From the NCBI GenBank assembly GCA_011391225.1, contig JAABQY010000004.1:1-43695 (forward strand): DNA of 43,695 nt, read 5' to 3'. Below are positions 19,677 to 29,280 of the stretch, one piece after another (position 1 is the stretch's first letter; each line of letters starts with the position of its first letter). This DNA is from Desulfobulbaceae bacterium. GTDB taxonomy: Bacteria; Desulfobacterota; Desulfobulbia; Desulfobulbales; Desulfocapsaceae. Under the pieces are notes generated by a model. It did not search any database. It was not told the origin of the DNA and saw nothing but the letters and a program-made list of their open reading frames with translations. A program made the position numbers and the translations under genes.

Positions 19677-21227
19677 ATGAAGACTGATGACCAACTAGAA
19701 CATCTGAGAAAACTCAGGGAAGAAGCCCGATTGGGCGGTGGTCAAAAAAGAATCGATAAACAGCATGAAAAAGGCCTTATGACCGCCAGGGAGCGTATTG
19801 ATCTGCTCTTGGACAAAGGCTCTTTTGAAGAATTTGACATGTTCAAGACCCATAGATGCAGGGATTTCGGCATGGACAAGCAGGTCTTTCTGGGAGACGG
19901 TGTAGTAACCGGGCATGGTACCGTCGACGGCCGCATAGTCTATGTTTTTGCCCAGGATTTCACTGTCCTTGGTGGTTCCCTGTCAGAAACATTTGCGGAA
20001 AAAATATGTAAAATTATGGATCTAGCCATGAGGAACGGCGCTCCTGTGGTTGGATTAAATGATTCCGGAGGGGCACGTATTCAAGAAGGAATCGAGAGTC
20101 TTGCCGGTTATTCGGAAATATTCCAACGCAATGTCATGGCTTCGGGAGTAGTTCCGCAGATCTCGGCTATTTTTGGCCCCTGTGCCGGTGGTGCGGTATA
20201 TTCGCCCGCCCTCACCGATTTTGTCATCATGGTCCAGAAAAAATCATATATGTTTCTCACCGGGCCGAAAGTTGTTAAGTCAGTAACACACGAAGACGTA
20301 GACGAAGAGACCTTGGGCGGGGCGGCTATGCATGCGAGCAGGAGCGGGGTAGTTGATTATCCGGCGGGATCAGGTGCCGACGCCATTGCTTACGTTCGCC
20401 GGTTGCTTTCGTTTCTTCCTCAGAATAACATGGAAAATCCTCCCCTTGTACCCTGTAACGATCCGGCAGATCGTGAGGTTGTCACGCTCAATAAGATTAT
20501 TCCTGAAAATCCTAATGCTGCATATGATATGAAGGATGTCATTCGCCAAACCGTTGACAACGAGGATTTTTTTGAGATTAAAGAAAACTTTGCTCCGAAT
20601 CTTTTGGTTGGGTTTGCCAGGTATAATGGGATGAGTGTCGGAATAGTCGCCAACCAACCTGCCCATCTCTCAGGTGTTCTTGATATCGATTCGTCGATAA
20701 AGGGTGCACGTTTTGTCAGGTTCTGCGATTGTTTCAATATTCCTGTCGTTACCTTTGTAGATGTACCGGGTTTCTTGCCGGGAACTGCTCAGGAGTTTGG
20801 TGGAGTAATACGTAATGGCGCCAAAATTCTTTATGCTTATGCCGAGGCGACTATTCCCAAGGTTACCGTGATAACCAGAAAGGCGTATGGTGGAGCTTAT
20901 TGCGTCATGTCATCCAAACATTTGCGCGGCGATATAAACTATGCCTGGCCTACCGCTGAAATTGCGGTTATGGGGGCAAGGGGCGCTGCTGGAGTTTTGT
21001 ATGGCAAAGATGCACAGAAAGCACCGGATCCAAGCGCATTTTTGGCCGAAAAAGAAAAAGAATACCAAGATGCTGTTGCCAATCCCTACGTCGCAGCCCA
21101 GCGTGGATACATTGATGATATCATCGAACCTTCGAAAACCCGGGCGAGAATCATCAGGTCACTCGGCTTGCTCCAGAATAAGCGCGATACAAATCCGATG
21201 AAAAAGCATGGTAATATACCACTATAA
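19677..21227 (+). CDS. Acyl-CoA carboxyltransferase (methylmalonyl-CoA carboxyltransferase 12S / propionyl-CoA carboxylase beta-like)
   Basis: [85 protein letters not shown]; ends MKKHGNIPL. Confidence 0.93.
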   Translation: MKTDDQLEHLRKLREEARLGGGQKRIDKQHEKGLMTARERIDLLLDKGSFEEFDMFKTHRCRDFGMDKQVFLGDGVVTGHGTVDGRIVYVFAQDFTVLGGSLSETFAEKICKIMDLAMRNGAPVVGLNDSGGARIQEGIESLAGYSEIFQRNVMASGVVPQISAIFGPCAGGAVYSPALTDFVIMVQKKSYMFLTGPKVVKSVTHEDVDEETLGGAAMHASRSGVVDYPAGSGADAIAYVRRLLSFLPQNNMENPPLVPCNDPADREVVTLNKIIPENPNAAYDMKDVIRQTVDNEDFFEIKENFAPNLLVGFARYNGMSVGIVANQPAHLSGVLDIDSSIKGARFVRFCDCFNIPVVTFVDVPGFLPGTAQEFGGVIRNGAKILYAYAEATIPKVTVITRKAYGGAYCVMSSKHLRGDINYAWPTAEIAVMGARGAAGVLYGKDAQKAPDPSAFLAEKEKEYQDAVANPYVAAQRGYIDDIIEPSKTRARIIRSLGLLQNKRDTNPMKKHGNIPL

Positions 21228-21286
21228 TAATAGAAAATATCATGAGTATCATAAAGAATCCCGTTAATCGGGCTTAGGAGATCCAC

Positions 21287-21571
21287 ATGTCTGTAAAGAT
21301 TTTTATCAAACGAAAAGTGCAGGACGATAATGCCGTTGAACTGACACTCCTCCTGAAAAAGTTACGGGCTCTCGCTCTCAGCCAACCCGGCTATATTTCA
21401 GGGGAAACTTTCAACAGGATAGACAAAAAGGACGAATGCATTGTTGTTGGTACCTGGCGTTCGTTGGAAGACTGGAATAATTGGGTGAACAATCCCAAAC
21501 GCATTGAAGTTCAGTCGGAGATAGACAAACTGCTTGGCGAGGAAACCGAATACGCCATGTACAACTCCTAA
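21287..21571 (+). CDS. Antibiotic biosynthesis monooxygenase (ABM)-fold small protein
   Basis: LSQPGYISGETFNRIDKKDECIVVGTWRSLEDWNNWVNNPKRIEVQSEID pattern of dimeric alpha/beta-barrel ABM domains; RBS GGCTTAGGAG upstream. Confidence 0.75.
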   Translation: MSVKIFIKRKVQDDNAVELTLLLKKLRALALSQPGYISGETFNRIDKKDECIVVGTWRSLEDWNNWVNNPKRIEVQSEIDKLLGEETEYAMYNS

Positions 21572-21661
21572 GCTATCGATGCTCAAGATAAATATTTGCG
21601 ATTTTTATGCCGCCCTTGGTACTGGTATTTTTTGTATTGGGTTGCGAGATTAACACAAAAT

Positions 21662-21880
21662 ATGGGTGATGTGATGGCAGGTCAAAGAAAAAAAATGGCT
21701 GCCGCCCTGGCTGCCGTGAGTCTCTATCTGCAACAGGAGGAAGCTCTGGCCGCCCAAGAGCAGCTGGCGCCTCTTAAGAAACCTGAATGTTTCGAGTTTA
21801 GCCAGTGGGGACAGAGTGGGCGGCAGGAGATGATGGCCATGCGGAAATTAATCCAGCTGAGAGCGTTTACCCGCTTTTAA
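21662..21880 (+). CDS. Small soluble protein resembling the C-terminal tail of OadG/MmdD subunits (start uncertain; ORF opens at 21596)
   Basis: KMAAALAAVSLYLQQEE ... FSQWGQSGRQEMMAMRKL resembles MmdD of this window (ELVAVITTVLAMKMQ ... SPLWNRAGIIEQMNSRL); lies between the 12S- and 5S-like genes. Confidence 0.6.
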   Translation: MGDVMAGQRKKMAAALAAVSLYLQQEEALAAQEQLAPLKKPECFEFSQWGQSGRQEMMAMRKLIQLRAFTRF

Positions 21881-21923
21881 TAAGCATCAATTGTTAATGA
21901 TGAGGAAGAAGGAGACACATACA

Positions 21924-23897
21924 ATGAGCGATCAAGTCAAGATGACCCCGTTGAACTATTTCGCAGACCGGCCAAAGGCTAGGAATCCTGTAAAAATTAT
22001 GGATCTGTCACTGCGTGACGGCCACCAGTCCCTTTTCGCTACCCGCGGGCGCACGGAGGATATGATCCCGGTAGCCGAACTCATGGATGAGGTTGGTTTC
22101 TGGGCGATTGAAACCTGGGGTGGAGCCACGTTTGATACCATGCACCGCTTTCTCAACGAGGATCCCTGGGAGCGGTTGCGTACCCTGAAACGCTATATTA
22201 AAAAGACCCCGTTCTCTATGTTGCTGCGGGCTCAGAACCTGGTTGGTTACCGTAATTATGCCGATGATCTTGCCTTTGCTTTTGTTGAACGTGCGGCAGA
22301 AAACGGTATGGATATATTTCGGACTTTCGATGCCTTAAACGATTATCGAAACTTCGAGACGGTGGTCAAACAGATTAAAAAGAGTGGCAAACATTTTCAA
22401 GGCTGCATCTGTTACACGCTCACCGAACCTCGACTTGGCGGGGAGGTTTATAATCTTGAGTATTATATTGATAGGGCCAAATCCCTGGAGTCGATGGGGG
22501 CGGATTCCGTCTGTATTAAAGATATGGCTGGGTTGTTGGCTCCTTATGACGCCTATCCCCTCATTAAAGCACTTAAAAAAGCCGTGAAGGTACCTATTCA
22601 TCTGCACAGCCACTTTACCTCGGGCATGTCGCCGATGACCCACCTCAAAGCCATTGAAGCAGGTGTCGATATTATCGATACGTGCATGACTCCTTATGCC
22701 TACAGGACTTCGCATGCAGCGGTCGAGCCTTTGGTAATGGCCCTTTTGGGGACAAATCGCGATACCGGCTTTGATATTAAAAAACTCGCCGAAATCAATG
22801 ATATTTTCGAAAAAGAAGTAATGCCGAAATACAAGCATCTCCTTGATGATTCCAAGGTTTCGATTATTGATATCAACGTCTTGCTGCATCAGACTCCGGG
22901 TGGAATGTTGTCGAATCTTGTTAACCAATTACGGGAAATGGACGCTCTCGATAAAATTGATGAAGTGTACAAAGAACTGCCGCGTGTCCGCAAAGATCTC
23001 GGCCAAATCCCCCTAGTCACACCGACCAGCCAGATTGTTGGTGTCCAGACGGTAAACAATGTTTTGCACGATACCCCTGGCGAGCGATACAAGATGATCA
23101 CCGGGCAAGTCAAGGATCTCTGCTTTGGTTTGTACGGCAAGACTGCGGTACCGATCAACCCGGAAGTGCAAGCCAAAGCTCTGAAAGGCTATCCCCGTGG
23201 AGAAAAACCGATCACCTGTCGTCCGGCAGAAGTTCTTGCGCCGGAACTTGCAAAGGCAAAAGCCGAGATTGGTGATTTGGCGGCAGATATGGATGACCTC
23301 ATCCTGTATGCCCAGTTTCCTGTCACCGGCAAGAAATTTCTTGAGTGGAAGTATGGCAAAGCTGAAGCGCCCGCGAGTGTCAAGCCTCTTACCATTGAAG
23401 ATGTTAAGAAAAAAGATGAGCTTGTTAAAAAGGCTTTAGCCGGCAAACTCGTTGAGAAAAAGGAAGTTGAAAAACCTCTGAAGTCGCAAGCCGTAAGAAC
23501 CTTCAACGTGTTTGTTGATGACGACTTTTTTGCAGTTGAGGTTGATCCAGTGGGAAACACACATTTTGTTTCAGCTCCTCAGCCTGTTATTGCTGCACCC
23601 GCGTCCGCGCCTGTTGCCGTAACACCTGCACCCATGAAAGCCCCTGCTCCTGCACCTGCCTCAGTACCTGTGCACCAAGAGGAAGGGACGGTCCTTCTTG
23701 CACCTATGCCGGGAATGATCGTTAAATATTTGGTGAAAGTAGGAGATCAGGTTACCCAGGGCGACACCATTGTTATCCTTGAGGCCATGAAAATGGAAAA
23801 CGCCCTTACAGCCCCCTGTGACGGCAAGGTTCAATGTATCAAGTTTGCCAGTGGTGACACTGTGTCAAAAGGTGCTGTTCTCTGTGTAATCGGATAG
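21924..23897 (+). CDS. Methylmalonyl-CoA carboxyltransferase 5S-like / oxaloacetate decarboxylase alpha-like subunit fused to a biotinyl carrier domain
   Basis: IMDLSLRDGHQSLFATRGRTEDM; ETWGGATFDTMHRFLNEDPWERLR; Ala/Pro-rich linker; [17 protein letters not shown] biotinylation motif. ORF opens at 21891; ATG at 21924 (MSDQVKMT) preferred. Confidence 0.92.
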   Translation: MSDQVKMTPLNYFADRPKARNPVKIMDLSLRDGHQSLFATRGRTEDMIPVAELMDEVGFWAIETWGGATFDTMHRFLNEDPWERLRTLKRYIKKTPFSMLLRAQNLVGYRNYADDLAFAFVERAAENGMDIFRTFDALNDYRNFETVVKQIKKSGKHFQGCICYTLTEPRLGGEVYNLEYYIDRAKSLESMGADSVCIKDMAGLLAPYDAYPLIKALKKAVKVPIHLHSHFTSGMSPMTHLKAIEAGVDIIDTCMTPYAYRTSHAAVEPLVMALLGTNRDTGFDIKKLAEINDIFEKEVMPKYKHLLDDSKVSIIDINVLLHQTPGGMLSNLVNQLREMDALDKIDEVYKELPRVRKDLGQIPLVTPTSQIVGVQTVNNVLHDTPGERYKMITGQVKDLCFGLYGKTAVPINPEVQAKALKGYPRGEKPITCRPAEVLAPELAKAKAEIGDLAADMDDLILYAQFPVTGKKFLEWKYGKAEAPASVKPLTIEDVKKKDELVKKALAGKLVEKKEVEKPLKSQAVRTFNVFVDDDFFAVEVDPVGNTHFVSAPQPVIAAPASAPVAVTPAPMKAPAPAPASVPVHQEEGTVLLAPMPGMIVKYLVKVGDQVTQGDTIVILEAMKMENALTAPCDGKVQCIKFASGDTVSKGAVLCVIG

Positions 23898-23916
23898 TAC
23901 TTTGGTGGGATTGGCC

Positions 23917-23954
23917 GGGGCACAAGATCCTCTTTTTGCAGAGTCTTGTGCCCC
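23917..23954 (+). terminator. Strong hairpin after the 5S-biotinyl gene
   Basis: GGGGCACAAGAtcctcttttt...agagTCTTGTGCCCC. Confidence 0.65.
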
Positions 23955-24010
23955 AACTTTGAACGTCAGTGATTGGCAAATCACGCCGATTTTTACCGGT
24001 GCGAGGGTGT

Positions 24011-24520
24011 ATGATAATTAAAGAACTGAATGGACATACCCCGAAATTTGGTAAGGATTGCTTCCTGGCTGAGAATTGCGTCATCGTCGGCGACGTGGAA
24101 ATGGGGAATCAGTGCAGTATTTGGTATAACGCGGTGATTCGAGGCGATGTCCACTTTATCAGGATGGGAAATAAGGTGAACATCCAGGATGGAGCTGTAG
24201 TGCATTGTACTTATCAGAAATCGCCGACCACTATTGGCAATAACGTTTCCGTTGGCCACAATGCCATTGTGCACGGGTGCACCATTCACGATAATGTTCT
24301 TGTGGGAATGGGGGCGATTGTTATGGATGATTGCGTCGTCGAAAGCAATTCAATCATAGCGGCTGGTGCCGTTGTCACTCAAGGCACACGGGTTGAGGCC
24401 GGAACGATTTATGCCGGTGTGCCCGCTAGGAAGGTAAAAGATATCAGTCGAGAATTGATTTCTGGCGAAATTGAAAGAATAGCCAACAACTACGTTCAAA
24501 ATGCCGGCTGGTATAAATAG
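24011..24520 (+). CDS. Gamma-carbonic anhydrase family protein (left-handed beta-helix)
   Basis: VIVGDVEMGNQCSIWYNAVIRGDVHFIRMGNKVNIQDGAVVHC; NVSVGHNAIVHGCTIHDNVLVGMGAIVMD with conserved His residues. Confidence 0.9.
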   Translation: MIIKELNGHTPKFGKDCFLAENCVIVGDVEMGNQCSIWYNAVIRGDVHFIRMGNKVNIQDGAVVHCTYQKSPTTIGNNVSVGHNAIVHGCTIHDNVLVGMGAIVMDDCVVESNSIIAAGAVVTQGTRVEAGTIYAGVPARKVKDISRELISGEIERIANNYVQNAGWYK

Positions 24521-24543
24521 CTGCCGTTACGCTCAGCCGCCTT

Positions 24544-25533
24544 TTATTCAGCCCCTTGCTTATGCAAAAAACTAAGAAGACTATCGGCTGCAGCGGTCGG
24601 CGAAGTCTTTTTTTCTTCCACATTCTTCCTGAGCGCTGGTAAGGCTTTGCGCACATGGGGGTTGGTGTAGAACCATTGCCGTAGTCCTTCATCGAGAAGA
24701 AATGCCATCCAGTCGAGGGCTTGGGTTTTTCGTTTTTCCGCAATTTCACCGCTGAAAGTCAATTTATCGCGATGGTCCAGGATAGTCTCCCAGATTTTAT
24801 CAATTCCCTTGCCTTCCACTGCACTGCATGTAAGAACCGGGGGACTCCAGTTTGGGCTGTTGGCCATGAGCATGTGCAGAGCTGTCTGATACTCCTTCTG
24901 GGCTATTTCAGCCCGCAATAGATTGTCGCCATCGGCCTTATTGATGACAATGGCGTCCGCTACTTCAAGAACGCCCTTTTTGATTCCTTGAAGTTCATCT
25001 CCCGCTCCGGCAATCATCAGCACCAGAAAAAAATCGACCATTGAGGCGACGGTGGTTTCCGATTGGCCGACGCCAACCGTTTCGATTATCACAACATCGT
25101 AGCCGGCAGCTTCGCAGACGAGCATGGTCTCTCGGGTTTTTCTGCCGACACCGCCGAGGGTGCCGCTTGCAGGCGATGGGCGAATAAAGGCATTTGGATC
25201 AACCGCCAGTCGTTCCATGCGAGTTTTGTCACCGAGAATACTACCGCCGCTACGAGTGCTGCTCGGATCAATGGCAAGGACGGCAACCCGGTGCCCAAGT
25301 TTTGTGAGCATCGTCCCGAAACTTTCAATATATGTACTTTTTCCTGCACCAGGAACACCGGTTATTCCAACCCGGATGCCGCGGCCAGTATGAGGAAGGA
25401 GTTGGTTGACTATGGTTCGAGCAAGTTCCTGATGCTTCGGGAGAGTACTTTCGATAAGGGTAATGGTTTTGGCGAGGGTCAGTCGATCACCATTGAGAAC
25501 GCCTGTCACATAAAGCTGGGGATTATTTATCAT
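24544..25533 (-). CDS. meaB: Methylmalonyl-CoA mutase-associated GTPase MeaB (ArgK family); start taken at MINNPQLYVTG
   Basis: VGITGVPGAGKSTYIESFG, AIDPSSTRSGGSILGDKTRMERL, IRPSPASGTLGGVGRKTRETMLVCEAAGYDVVIIETVGVGQSE. Confidence 0.94.
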   Translation of the reverse strand: MINNPQLYVTGVLNGDRLTLAKTITLIESTLPKHQELARTIVNQLLPHTGRGIRVGITGVPGAGKSTYIESFGTMLTKLGHRVAVLAIDPSSTRSGGSILGDKTRMERLAVDPNAFIRPSPASGTLGGVGRKTRETMLVCEAAGYDVVIIETVGVGQSETTVASMVDFFLVLMIAGAGDELQGIKKGVLEVADAIVINKADGDNLLRAEIAQKEYQTALHMLMANSPNWSPPVLTCSAVEGKGIDKIWETILDHRDKLTFSGEIAEKRKTQALDWMAFLLDEGLRQWFYTNPHVRKALPALRKNVEEKKTSPTAAADSLLSFLHKQGAE

Positions 25534-25585
25534 TTGTTGAGAATCCAGGTTGGTAAGCCACGTCCTATAAGGATGGTTATCGTGT

Positions 25586-25626
25586 AAAAAAGCAGACTCG
25601 GCGGCACGAAAGACCGTCGAGTCTGC
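25586..25626 (-). terminator. Rho-independent terminator after mcm, before meaB
   Basis: Minus strand GCAGACTCGACGGTctttcgtGCCGCCGAGTCTGC followed by TTTTTT. Confidence 0.8.
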
Positions 25627-25641
25627 CAAGGGCAGCACATC

Positions 25642-27783
25642 TTATTTAAGAAATTTTTCTTCCAGCAATGCAAGAGTTTTGTCAGCCGATTCAGGGATCG
25701 GTGTGCCCGGCCCAAAAATTGCCTTTACTCCGGCATTGTAGAGGAATTCGTAATCTCCAGGGGGGATAACTCCCCCGGCAACAACGAGAATTTCACCACC
25801 ACCGCTTTTCTTCAGTTCTTCAATCAAGGCAGGAATCAGTGACTTGTGCCCGGCTACAAGACTTGAGGCGCCAACAACATGGACATCGTTTTCAATAGCC
25901 ATTTTCGCTGCCTCTGCAGGGGTCTGGAACAACGGGCTGATGTCAACATCGAAGCCGAGGTCGGCATAGGCGCTGGCGATTACCTTAAAACCACGATCAT
26001 GACCGTCCTGCCCCATTTTGGTGACCAGGAGGCGTGGGCGTCGCCCATGTTTTTCGAGAAACACGTTGGTCCGTTGTTTTATAGCGGTCATAGCATTGTT
26101 GTCACCTTTGAATTCTGATGAGTAAGCGCCCGAGATGCAGCGGGTCGTGGCAACAAAACGGCCAAACACCGCTTCCATGGCAGTAGAAATTTCACCGACA
26201 GTGGCTCTTGCCCGAACAGCAGGAAGTGCAGTCTCAAGTAAATTGCCGCCGTTTTTCGCAGCGTTGGTCAAATCTGCAAGCGCTCTTTCGACCGCAACCT
26301 TATCCCGGCTGGCTTTGATTTCGTTGATACGGGCGATCTGTTCGTCGCGAACGGTAGCCGGCACTTCACGAACTTCGAAGTCAATTTTTTCATTGGCAAG
26401 TTTGTATTTGTTGACGCCGACTATTACATCAAGGCCTTGATCGATGCGTGCCTGTTTTCTCGCTGCGGATTCCTCAATGCGCATTTTTGGCATACCGCTT
26501 TCGATGGCCTTGGCCATCCCGCCCAGTTTTCCAATTTCATCGATTATTTTCTGTGATTCATTGATAATACTGTTGGTCAGTGATTCAAGATAATAGGATC
26601 CACCCAAGGGGTCAATGACATGACAGATCTGAGATTCTTCCTGGATGATTATCTGGGTGTTGCGGGCAATGCGGGCGGAAAAATCGGTGGGCAGACCGAT
26701 AGCTTCATCAAAGGAATTGGTGTGCAGGGACTGGGTGCCGCCAAGTGCTGCCGTCATGGCCTCGAGAGTCGTGCGAATGACGTTGTTATAGGGATCCTGC
26801 TCGGTGAGACTCCACCCCGATGTTTGGCAGTGGGTGCGGAGCATGGAGGATTTGGCATTTTTTGGGTTAAACTGGCTCATCAGCCGATACCAAAGAAATC
26901 TCGCTGCCCGCAGCATGGCGATATCCATGAAGAAATTCATGCCGATACCGAAAAAGAAAGAAAGTCTCGGGGCAAAGGTGTCAACATCCATGCCACTCTT
27001 CAACGCCGCTTTCACATACTCGACCCCATCGGCCATGGTAAAGGCGGTCTGAAGAACACTGTTGGCGCCCGCTTCCATCATATGGTAGCCGCTGATACTG
27101 ATGGTGTTGAATTTGGGCATCTCTTTTGAACAGTAAGCCATGATGTCGGAGATGATCCGCATCGATGGGGTGGGAGGGTAGATGTAAGTGTTTCTTGTAA
27201 GGTACTCTTTGAGGATGTCGTTTTGTATAGTGCCTTCCAATTTGTCGTGGGCAACACCTTGTTCTTCGGCAGCGACAATGTAGGATGCGAGAATCGGAAT
27301 TACCGCACCGTTCATGGTCATTGAAACGGACATCTGATCAAGAGGAATGCCGTTGAAAAGGATTTTCATATCTTCAACGGAATCGATGGCGACACCGGCC
27401 TTGCCGATATCGCCTGCAACCCGCGGATGGTCGGAATCATACCCACGGTGAGTAGCCAGGTCGAAGGCCACCGACAGGCCTTTTTGTCCGGCTGCCAGAG
27501 CCTTGTGATAAAAGGCATTCGATTCCTTTGCGGTTGAGAAACCGGCGTATTGGCGAATGGTCCATGGTCGCCCGGTGTACATAGTGGCCATGGGGCCACG
27601 GACATAAGGAGCCATGCCGGGGAGGGTGTTGACCGATTCCAATCCTTCAAGATCTTCGGCAGTATAAAGGGGTTTGACTTTAATACCTTCCGGGGTCATC
27701 CATGAAAGTGTTTCGACGGATTTACCCTTCATCTGCTTTTCAGCAATTTCAGTCCATTTCGGTAATTGTGGATGTTGTGCCAT
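25642..27783 (-). CDS. mcm: Methylmalonyl-CoA mutase, single-chain with C-terminal B12-binding domain
   Basis: [45 protein letters not shown]-terminal B12 motif [26 protein letters not shown]. Confidence 0.97.
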   Translation of the reverse strand: MAQHPQLPKWTEIAEKQMKGKSVETLSWMTPEGIKVKPLYTAEDLEGLESVNTLPGMAPYVRGPMATMYTGRPWTIRQYAGFSTAKESNAFYHKALAAGQKGLSVAFDLATHRGYDSDHPRVAGDIGKAGVAIDSVEDMKILFNGIPLDQMSVSMTMNGAVIPILASYIVAAEEQGVAHDKLEGTIQNDILKEYLTRNTYIYPPTPSMRIISDIMAYCSKEMPKFNTISISGYHMMEAGANSVLQTAFTMADGVEYVKAALKSGMDVDTFAPRLSFFFGIGMNFFMDIAMLRAARFLWYRLMSQFNPKNAKSSMLRTHCQTSGWSLTEQDPYNNVIRTTLEAMTAALGGTQSLHTNSFDEAIGLPTDFSARIARNTQIIIQEESQICHVIDPLGGSYYLESLTNSIINESQKIIDEIGKLGGMAKAIESGMPKMRIEESAARKQARIDQGLDVIVGVNKYKLANEKIDFEVREVPATVRDEQIARINEIKASRDKVAVERALADLTNAAKNGGNLLETALPAVRARATVGEISTAMEAVFGRFVATTRCISGAYSSEFKGDNNAMTAIKQRTNVFLEKHGRRPRLLVTKMGQDGHDRGFKVIASAYADLGFDVDISPLFQTPAEAAKMAIENDVHVVGASSLVAGHKSLIPALIEELKKSGGGEILVVAGGVIPPGDYEFLYNAGVKAIFGPGTPIPESADKTLALLEEKFLK

Positions 27784-27843
27784 GTGTAACTCCTTGTCTA
27801 AAGGTATTTCATGCCCGGAAAAACGGATGAGTGCAGTAGTGGA

Positions 27844-28245
27844 TTAACGCTCGCAAAGTTCAACCAGAACGCCTCCGGTGGCCTTGGGGTGCAGGAAGGC
27901 AATCTTGGCTCCACCTGCGCCAATGCGCGGTTGCTGGTCAATGAGCTGAATACCTTTTTCTTTGAGTTCTTTTAAGGCATCTTCGATATTTGCAACTCGA
28001 AAAGCGACATGTTGAAAGCCAGTACCTTTCTTTTCGATAAATTTTGCAACCGGGCCATCAGGCGAGGTAGACTCAAGAAGTTCCACTTCACTTTCGCCGA
28101 CCGGGAAAAAAGCCGTTATAACTTTCTGAGCTTCCACCGTGTCAGTGCCTTGAAAACTCAGCCCAAGGACGTCAGACCAAAAATTTTTTCCGTCATCAAT
28201 ACTGTTGACGGCTATTCCCAGGTGATCAATTTTGAGTATTTCCAT
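27844..28245 (-). CDS. mce: Methylmalonyl-CoA epimerase; start taken at MEILKIDHLGIAV
   Basis: VOC-fold: IDHLGIAVNSIDDGKNFWSDVLGL ... GTGFQHVAFRVANIEDALKELKEKGIQLID ... FLHPKATGGVLVELCE. Confidence 0.95.
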   Translation of the reverse strand: MEILKIDHLGIAVNSIDDGKNFWSDVLGLSFQGTDTVEAQKVITAFFPVGESEVELLESTSPDGPVAKFIEKKGTGFQHVAFRVANIEDALKELKEKGIQLIDQQPRIGAGGAKIAFLHPKATGGVLVELCER

Positions 28246-28317
28246 TGTGTGCCTCCAATGCGTCAGAATTATAGCCCGTAGGGCCTTATTGAATTGATAG
28301 TCCAGTTCTTTCAAATA

Positions 28318-28929
28318 TCAAGGGGTGTGTCCTTGTTGATGTTTTTGCGGATCGACCATTCCTTGCCAAACCATTTCGAACATGACATTGGCCTGCTCGG
28401 AAAGGCTGTCTTTCTTGCCGCGGAGTATCCACATAAAAAAACTGCGCTGTACGAATCCCATAAAGAAGTCCAGCAAGGTCCCGGCTCGTACATTGGGGTT
28501 GAGGATTCCTTCCTTTTGCCCCTGGCGGAGGACATCGATCATCAGAGACATCATCCGCGGTTGATCGAAGGTTTCATCGGCCATCCAGGTCTTCATCGGC
28601 AGGGTCATGAAAACTATCCTGCCGAGACCTTCATGTCGTTCGTAGTAATCAAGCTGGAGCCAGAAAACCTTGCGCAACTTTTCCTTCAAGTTTTCTATGC
28701 CTTGGAGGTGATCGACTATACGATCGGTCAACTTACCCATCCAGATATCGACAAAGGCAAACACCAGGTGCTCCTTACTGCCGTAATGCTTGTAGATGGT
28801 GGTGAAGCTGACACCAGCCTTGGCGGCAATGTCGCGAATGGAAGCCCGGTGAAAATCCGATTCGGAAAATATTTCAAGTACAGCCTTCTCAAGTCTTGCG
28901 TGAATATCACTGCTCAATTCGTCTGACAT
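28318..28929 (-). CDS. TetR-family transcriptional regulator (TetR1); start taken at MSDELSSDIHARL
   Basis: HTH ASIRDIAAKAGVSFTTIYKHYGSKEHLVFAFV; closely similar to TetR2 in this window. Confidence 0.92.
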   Translation of the reverse strand: MSDELSSDIHARLEKAVLEIFSESDFHRASIRDIAAKAGVSFTTIYKHYGSKEHLVFAFVDIWMGKLTDRIVDHLQGIENLKEKLRKVFWLQLDYYERHEGLGRIVFMTLPMKTWMADETFDQPRMMSLMIDVLRQGQKEGILNPNVRAGTLLDFFMGFVQRSFFMWILRGKKDSLSEQANVMFEMVWQGMVDPQKHQQGHTP

Positions 28930-29108
28930 TGATATTGTCCTATGTGCATTTTTTGTTGTTGCAGGTGAGGTGGCAACTTTTGGGGGATCATTTGTTAATG
29001 TCAAGGCTGAGTTCCACATGCGTATAGATGTTTTTCAAAATATAAAAATATAACTGTATAAAATATCGATAGAAAAAATTATGCAGAAAAAATTGATTTA
29101 AAGCGAAA

Positions 29109-29121
29109 GTAACAACGTTAC
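29109..29121. promoter_or_regulatory. Perfect-arm operator-like palindrome GTAACAACGTTAC upstream of tetR1-mce-mcm
   Basis: GTAAC-AAC-GTTAC, about 180 bp upstream of tetR1. Confidence 0.55.
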
Positions 29122-29227
29122 CCGCATTTGTTTTAATGTATTGGCGAAGATATATCAAGAACAAACCATCTTTCCCATAGCCTTTTTTCTGGGAAATGTA
29201 CCTAAGGCGTATTGTTTTAGTCTTTAT

Positions 29228-29267
29228 CCTGGAAGGACAGCCTCTTCACTCCGGAAGTCCTTCCAGG
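29228..29267 (-). terminator. Hairpin downstream of the mmd operon
   Basis: CCTGGAAGGAC ... GTCCTTCCAGG inverted repeat just after the mmdB stop. Confidence 0.6.
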
Positions 29268-29280
29268 CAATGTATCGTCG

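Noticed and set aside
28926-28940. GACATTGATATTGTC at the tetR1 start as an operator copy
   Set aside because: Palindromic and placed like the tetR2 site, but half-sites deviate from GTAAC; partly explained by similar N-terminal coding sequence.
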